Assembly (NCBI GenBank): GCA_910584525.1
Contig: CAJUAT010000021.1
Location: 1 to 38,897 of the forward strand
Direction of reading: 5' to 3'
DNA: 38,897 nucleotides
Source: an uncultured Muribaculaceae bacterium
GTDB taxonomy: Bacteria > Bacteroidota > Bacteroidia > Bacteroidales > Muribaculaceae
The notes under the pieces are model-generated. The model had not been told where the DNA came from and ran no database searches. It saw only the letters and a list, made by a program, of their open reading frames with translations. The position numbers and the translations under genes were made by a program. Every line of letters starts with the position of its first letter. Position 1 is the first letter of the stretch. Below are positions 35,201 to 38,897 of this stretch, piece after piece.

Positions 35201-38200
35201 GCCGCCGTTGATTTTACCGGCGTTGTAGCAATTGACGGCAGAACCGTTCTTTGTAAGGTTTCCCACCACTCCGCCGCACATGTTGGCAATGGAGCTGACT
35301 TCGGCAAGGTTCACACAATTTTCTATCTTTCCGTCGAGTATGCCGACAATCCCTCCCACATAGGCCCAGGCCTTGACGGATGATCCGGCTCCGAGTGTAA
35401 GGTTGCGTATTATGGCGGTAGCATTGGCACGTCCGAACAGAGCCACATATTGCATGGACCCGCTTTGAACAGCTTTGCCGTCAGTGTCGTATTTGACGGC
35501 ATCCACGCGGAAATTGTCGATTGAATGCCCGTCGCCGTCATATATGCCGGCAAACACATGTGTGGCCACGCCATCGGTGGCGATACCCTTGAAGTCGGGT
35601 TCGCAGACTATGTCGGCGGTCTGCCGGAAGTATGCTCCCTCGAAAGTGTTGCCGTTGTCGTTGACTTCATCGGCAAGTGTTTTCAGGTCGTTGTAGGTCT
35701 TGATCAGGTATGGCGAAGCCTCGGTGCCGGCGCCTTCGAACAGTCCGTCGGGCACTACTGTGAGCACAAACTCCTTGCTGAGTTCCGGATTGGAGGCCGA
35801 ATAGCATACCAGACTTTCAGTGGCATACATGTCGGCCAGCTCCACATTATTACCTTTGATGGTTATGGCATCGTTGGAAAGGGCAGGCTTGCCGTCGACA
35901 AGAACACCCCATTTCAAGACATCGTTGTCGGCAAGTCGGAAAGAACCTTTCACGCCGCGTGTTGACTGAGGTTCGGTCAAGAATACCGGGGCTGAGGCCA
36001 CCTGCCATGCGGGGTCGCTTTCCATTCCTTTGATTATAGGATAACGTCCGGGCACCGCGCTCCAGTGCTCCGACGAAAGGCCGGAAGGAAGCGTGGAGCC
36101 GGTTAGCTGGGAAGTGGTCAGTGCTCCCTGGTAGTTGAAGTCGGTAATGGTAAGGCCTGTCATCTGCCGGTCGTACACCACATTGGAGAATCTTCCCATT
36201 TTTACCTGAGAATCAAGCTGAGGATACAGCGATATCAGCGGGCTCGGGTTATTGTCGACGGAAGCAATTCTTCCGGTGATGCAAATGTCATTGAAAGCGC
36301 CATCGCTCACCCAAGCGCCAAGTTGCGCCACCAGGCCGCCGGTCATGGCCGGAGCGGCATCGGCCTTGATCTGGCCGGCGAATGCACAATGGCGCACCGA
36401 TGGGTTGGAAACGGTGCCCACGAGGCCGGCATATAGACCGTTACGGCCGGTAGCCACAGTGTGGATCGTGGCCAGGGAAAGACTGTTTTCGAGTACCGAG
36501 ACACGTTTCTGAGTGCCTTTTACAGCGCCAGACACACCTCCGATACAGGTAGTCTCGTCACCGGCGGTGTCGCTGAGCATACCCCAATAGCGGCAGCGGT
36601 TCAGCCGCACATCGCTTTCATCGGTAAGACGGCTCGATGACGCATCCGAAGTGCCGACGATACCTCCGATATAGGGGTCGTTGGTGGAGAATACACCGTA
36701 TATGGTCAGATGCCCTGACGCCGTGCAGTCTTCCACGAGACCTGCGTTATAACCGCAGATGCCACCCATTGTGCCGCGTGACTGCATATCCACTTCTGCA
36801 CTGCTTCCTCTGATGGTGCCGAAATTTTCTCCGGCAATACCTCCGATCGTGAACATTGCAGCCCAGAATTTCGAGGATTTTACATGGCAGTTGTCTATTG
36901 TGCCAAGATTAAGCCCGGCCAGAAATCCGCACAGTCGGCCATAACTCTCGAAATCGAAGTTCTCAAGAGTTATGTTCTTCACCACACCCTGCTTTCCGAT
37001 GACTCCGAAAAGACCGATATACCAATGCATTCCTTCATGAAACTTAAGGTTCCGGATAGTATGGCCGGCGCCGTCGAATGTTCCGTTAAAATCATGTAGA
37101 TTGAAGGTGAATGGCTGGAAATAGTCAAGGTTGGATGTTGATGATCCAATGGTGCTGAAGTAAAGTCGTTGACCGGCGCAGTCTATGTCGGCATCCATGC
37201 GGAAATGTTTGCCGGCAAAGTCATTGTCGGCATTGACAAGAGAGGATAGGGCGAGCAGGTCGGTATAAGTTTTGATAATATATGGCGATGCTTCAGTGCC
37301 GGACCCCTCAAACGATGTTGTTACCGGCGATGGAATTTCCAGTGTGTAGTCGCCTTTTATCAAGGTGGAGGTGTATCTGTCGACAGGCTTGGCGGGGCTG
37401 TTGAAGGGGAATGCTCCCCAAGCTCCCAGTTGCAGCTGTCCGTTGGCGTTCATTGTCCCCTCCACAGCTGTCGGTATCGCTGTCGGGTTGGGCTTTGTGG
37501 CATCTATCGAATATGTGAATACCTGCCCCAGCGAGTTGGTGCCTAAATATTGCGACGGCATCACAACCTTCCTGTCGGATGAGAGTTGCAGACCGACAGT
37601 CTCACCGGAATTTCCGAAATTCTCCACTTCGACGAGGTTCTGATATGGTTGTTTCAGAATCACTCCCCAGACATCAGTGGCTTTGGTGGAAAAGTTTACA
37701 GCCTCTATGGTGGCGTTGCATGGTCTGAATGCAGAGCCTTTCACTGCAAGGACACAAAGGTTCTTGTGCGGTCCCTCTTCTATTACGAACAGTCCCCATG
37801 GCTGCAGTTTTATCGTGCCGTTTTCTGTCACTTGTCCTCTCACGGGGTCGGTATATGAGAAAATGTTTTTGGCCGTATCAATCGGGCAAATCCATACCGG
37901 CGCCGATTCAGTATCGCTCACCATGACGCGATAGAGCAGCTGTGGCTGGATGGTGATGTCGGAACCGTTTACCGTGGCATTGCATGTAGTGGGATTGCCA
38001 TAAATCTGCTTGATGACCACTTCGCCTTTTGAGGCGTCTTTTACAGCAAGCTCCACGCTTCTGGTGCGCCATGCACCACTCGTCAGTGTGTCGGTGCAGA
38101 GTTTGTATCCTCCTATTGATTCTACCGACGGGGCATTGTTCGGGCCGGTTTCTCCGGCATACGGCGTTGTCATTTCGGCGCAGGTGTAGATAGTTCCGGA

Positions 38201-38311
38201 TGAATCGAAACCCTCTATGGAGATTGCCGATTTGGTCTGCAGTCCGGCTATCGCTCCTATGGACAGGGCGCATATAGTCGCCGAGATTGCAATTGTTGAC
38301 AGTTTCCTCAT
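32291..38311 (-). CDS. Giant secreted GLUG-repeat protein (third paralogue)
   Basis: 2006 residues. The signal peptide is MRKLSTIAISATICALSIGA. Two beta-rich N-terminal domains are visible (WGLFVIEEG and WGAFPFNSP mark their ends). Three GLUG blocks open with GSGTEASPYIIK (near 335), GAGTEASPYLIK (near 858) and GEGTPEAPFILSK (near 1298). Repeats read GGIVGxxxGxIxNCxNxxxV. The C-terminus has MWFTPQGFLVPKPSKGDGMYYLV and ends SFKILNR, matching the spacing of aromatic, Gly, LysPro and basic end in its two paralogues. It is the upstream member of the tandem pair. All three genes keep long, intact frames of 2000 codons, which implies selection. The function is unknown; a surface adhesin or glycan-binding solenoid is likely. 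Confidence 0.85.
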   Translation of the reverse strand: MRKLSTIAISATICALSIGAIAGLQTKSAISIEGFDSSGTIYTCAEMTTPYAGETGPNNAPSVESIGGYKLCTDTLTSGAWRTRSVELAVKDASKGEVVIKQIYGNPTTCNATVNGSDITIQPQLLYRVMVSDTESAPVWICPIDTAKNIFSYTDPVRGQVTENGTIKLQPWGLFVIEEGPHKNLCVLAVKGSAFRPCNATIEAVNFSTKATDVWGVILKQPYQNLVEVENFGNSGETVGLQLSSDRKVVMPSQYLGTNSLGQVFTYSIDATKPNPTAIPTAVEGTMNANGQLQLGAWGAFPFNSPAKPVDRYTSTLIKGDYTLEIPSPVTTSFEGSGTEASPYIIKTYTDLLALSSLVNADNDFAGKHFRMDADIDCAGQRLYFSTIGSSTSNLDYFQPFTFNLHDFNGTFDGAGHTIRNLKFHEGMHWYIGLFGVIGKQGVVKNITLENFDFESYGRLCGFLAGLNLGTIDNCHVKSSKFWAAMFTIGGIAGENFGTIRGSSAEVDMQSRGTMGGICGYNAGLVEDCTASGHLTIYGVFSTNDPYIGGIVGTSDASSSRLTDESDVRLNRCRYWGMLSDTAGDETTCIGGVSGAVKGTQKRVSVLENSLSLATIHTVATGRNGLYAGLVGTVSNPSVRHCAFAGQIKADAAPAMTGGLVAQLGAWVSDGAFNDICITGRIASVDNNPSPLISLYPQLDSQVKMGRFSNVVYDRQMTGLTITDFNYQGALTTSQLTGSTLPSGLSSEHWSAVPGRYPIIKGMESDPAWQVASAPVFLTEPQSTRGVKGSFRLADNDVLKWGVLVDGKPALSNDAITIKGNNVELADMYATESLVCYSASNPELSKEFVLTVVPDGLFEGAGTEASPYLIKTYNDLKTLADEVNDNGNTFEGAYFRQTADIVCEPDFKGIATDGVATHVFAGIYDGDGHSIDNFRVDAVKYDTDGKAVQSGSMQYVALFGRANATAIIRNLTLGAGSSVKAWAYVGGIVGILDGKIENCVNLAEVSSIANMCGGVVGNLTKNGSAVNCYNAGKINGGGMTTGGIVGNCYALVKGCQNDGTVTGAPTNSFCKELAQSNVGGVAGNVNSTGIIESCLNTGTISGAASVGGIAGALSNATVNGCVSTGVAIALKEGGSFGGLVGNKGTGTPKMANNYYDDVMNPYGAANMSSITGCRGIASSALVAGTTPEGLDKETFDFSAGILPVLKTFADNATAKTNRHMTLLLPGSEVRTDFAGTALVGMAEGMTVSLSDNSPHFTLSGSSLTAKRPADSETASVSLLFKTSIERPIPLRSVANVFSGEGTPEAPFILSKPEDLTMLSRMTNTYQVTYNGKYFTVTNDIDCSSLTDFMPIGYNYNSFGGIIAGNSHAINKLDIAGHTEHTAFVGNLGVTGEIHNLTLAEGKVSTEGAQRATAGFAAVCQGLIENCVNRDTISTEIKGTYAGGIAYQVKDGGILRNCKNYGYIVTRSSYLGGIAADAQPGSLIDGCENHGTLNPGGTQSGAIVGTAYSEIRNCRNHADIVVVKGSFGGIAGYARDTTRISHCENLGKLTLDKGAANVGGIVGYVFGRTYLDSCVNKADIHSTGGYAGGIIGRMAGTASVISASQNFGKISSDKQYVGGLAGYVDGNKSKGYNSFENLSNYGAVEATGNYVAGAFGYIKAYNTVRRCVNYADVKGLNGNFTSGFAAYGYAEFSDCLNTGNVAGNGYATAGFVSDASGAVFNGCVNTGSVKSTAAKATLSNFGAAGFMAKGSAIINSCVNMGSVSAPDFVAGFAGNVTAKASISDSFTSASVEPGDSASCVQPFVAQVKDAEFNRCLFNIDEIPAAISDTVTNVYAKPITTDSLLTVNLGDGFAYMRACFPMVKALADEQLYAIRSIGMIVPDGSGTSDAIRGIFYIGWPCDGLQWQYSGGLLPSDTDLGMIYPSELGKGWVKVSTADGRISRTFNLNVVNTPTNVDTVETDADIVEEMWFTPQGFLVPKPSKGDGMYYLVRRTYTDGTSRSFKILNR

Positions 38312-38383
38312 ATTGTTGTGTGTTGGTTATTCGTCCGCTGGTATGCATACCTTCGGCATACCGATTTCATGGATGTGTGTGCT

Positions 38384-38414
38384 CAAAAATAAGTTAAAAA
38401 CTTTTAATGACAAA
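38384..38414 (-). promoter_or_regulatory. Promoter of the third GLUG gene
   Basis: Minus strand TTTG (38411-38414), 19-nt spacer, TATTTTTG (38384-38391): a full match to the Bacteroidetes consensus. The predicted start near 38376 gives a leader of about 65 nt. Confidence 0.65.
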
Positions 38415-38442
38415 GTATTGTTGCGGTCAAGCCCCAAATATT

Positions 38443-38458
38443 AAGATAGTTTAATTAT
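38443..38458 (-). promoter_or_regulatory. 16-nt box shared with the second GLUG gene
   Basis: AAGATAGTTTAATTAT, identical to 32120-32135 and at nearly the same distance from its promoter (28 versus 29 nt). The first GLUG gene does not have it. Confidence 0.45.
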
Positions 38459-38576
38459 TTCGGGAATCAGGTTACGGCTGCTGTCGCAGATGATAGAGTA
38501 AACCTTTCTGAAAAGTGCCTTTCCTGAGATTATATGTTCGCATTGGGGTTGTATGGATAGTGTGTAATTATTTAAA
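38459..38576. other. Intergenic stretch with nothing recognised
   Basis: About 118 bp between the 16-nt box and the MITE remnant. No ORF, promoter pair or hairpin that I can support. Confidence 0.4.
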
Positions 38577-38604
38577 ATGTTTCGATTATTTTACGTTTAA
38601 TAAT
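38577..38604. repeat. Partial left end of the MITE-like family
   Basis: Matches the left subterminal sequence of the neighbouring short copy (GTTTCGAYTAWTTTACG then TTTAATAAT), with its first bases decayed. It is either the stump of an older copy into which the next one inserted, or a duplication of the left end. Confidence 0.5.
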
Positions 38605-38680
38605 GAAGTTGTTTCGACTAATTTACGTTTAATAATAAATCATAAAAAAGGTTACCATAAAAATTAGTCGAAACGACTTC
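38605..38680. mobile_element. MITE-like element, short 76-bp copy
   Basis: Left end GAAGTTGTTTCGACTAATTT, right end AAATTAGTCGAAACGACTTC, 19 of 20 complementary. It has no central hairpin. Unlike the other copies, no exact 3-bp duplication is seen (AAT on the left, ATT on the right). It ends two bases before a TACTTTTG promoter box. Confidence 0.7.
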
Positions 38681-38682
38681 AT

Positions 38683-38690
38683 TACTTTTG
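38683..38690 (+). promoter_or_regulatory. -7 box before the methyltransferase fragment
   Basis: TACTTTTG matches TAnnTTTG and lies 17 nt before the ATG at 38708. The -33 position falls inside the MITE terminus and has no TTTG, so the insertion may have weakened this promoter. Confidence 0.4.
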
Positions 38691-38707
38691 AATCAATTCA
38701 GAATGAT

Positions 38708-38851
38708 ATGTTGATAGTAAAGCAATACATTTCTCCATGCGGTACACTCGCGCTGGGGGATTACGGCGGATACATCTGCATGTGCGATTGGGCTGACAAA
38801 AAACGGCGTTATGAGGCTGTCTTGCATCGGTTGAAAAAGATTCTAATTTAA
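38708..38851 (+). pseudogene. N-terminal fragment of methylated-DNA-protein cysteine methyltransferase
   Basis: 47 codons: MLIVKQYISPCGTLALGDYG, then YICMCDWADKKRRYEAVLHR and a TAA. SPxGxLxLGxxxGxICxCDW is the start of a Bacteroidales form of Ogt, which removes alkyl groups from O6-guanine. The normal protein is about 170 residues, with the catalytic PCHRV near residue 140. Here the frame stops near residue 47, and the next 46 bases hold no continuation in any frame. The stop lies in a 19-nt sequence identical to the end of the repeat element before nhaA, so an insertion may have cut the gene. The rest is outside the window. Confidence 0.55.
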
Positions 38852-38864
38852 GTTTCGCAAGTAT
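38846..38864 (-). repeat. Copy of the outer end of the nhaA-upstream repeat
   Basis: ATTTAAGTTTCGCAAGTAT is the exact complement of 24355-24373. It creates the stop codon of the methyltransferase fragment. Only 33 bases follow before the window ends, too few to see whether the GCAGAG arm is present. Confidence 0.5.
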
Positions 38865-38897
38865 GTAATTTCAGAGATACGGGCATAAAAAAACGAC

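Overview
The window looks like a chromosomal segment of a Bacteroidales gut commensal, most like the Muribaculaceae. The grounds are giant secreted GLUG-repeat proteins with a Bacteroidales-type C-terminal tail, a DUF3256 protein, a TPR/transmembrane/HTH regulator, a DUF3791/DUF3990 gene set, moderate GC, weak Shine-Dalgarno sites and many promoters of the Bacteroidetes form TTTG-N19/20-TAnnTTTG. No rRNA, tRNA, CRISPR array, prophage or transposase gene was seen.

Layout. 146-6022 (minus): first giant GLUG protein. 6563-10922 (minus): operon rpoN, membrane coiled-coil protein, TPR/HTH lipoprotein, each joined by a 4-bp overlap. 10983-11374: two nested copies of a MITE-like element. 11424-14134 (minus): DEAD-box RNA helicase followed by a DUF3256 protein. 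14289-15008 (plus): aquaporin, ending in a good terminator. 15109-16047 (minus): homocysteine S-methyltransferase. 16192-17200 (plus): META-domain lipoprotein and a small helical protein. 17319-19742 (plus): HrpB helicase. 20021-20521 (plus): small exported zinc-knuckle protein with a C-terminal membrane tail. 20564-23987 (minus): tightly packed six-gene operon for ADP-ribose biology. 24127-24369: long inverted-repeat element. 24388-25755 (plus): NhaA antiporter. 25817-38311 (minus): two tandem giant GLUG proteins. 38708-38851 (plus): N-terminal fragment of an O6-alkylguanine-DNA methyltransferase.

The most interesting locus is the 20564-23987 operon. It runs DUF3791, DUF3990 (ADP-ribosyltransferase-like, frameshifted by one base at the codon expected to encode the conserved Tyr of its GFY motif), a second small DUF3791-like protein, an ADP-ribosylglycohydrolase, a von Willebrand A protein and a macrodomain-like protein. 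This reads as a writer/antitoxin/eraser/reader set for ADP-ribosylation whose writer has been disabled in this genome.

The second theme is an unnamed MITE-like family with termini GAAGTTGTTTMRACTAATTT and 3-bp target duplications. The long form carries a central hairpin whose arms differ between copies yet still pair. The short form looks like a deletion between two AATAAATC repeats. Complete copies and one solo end all lie next to promoters. All functional statements come from reading motifs by eye; no database search was run.
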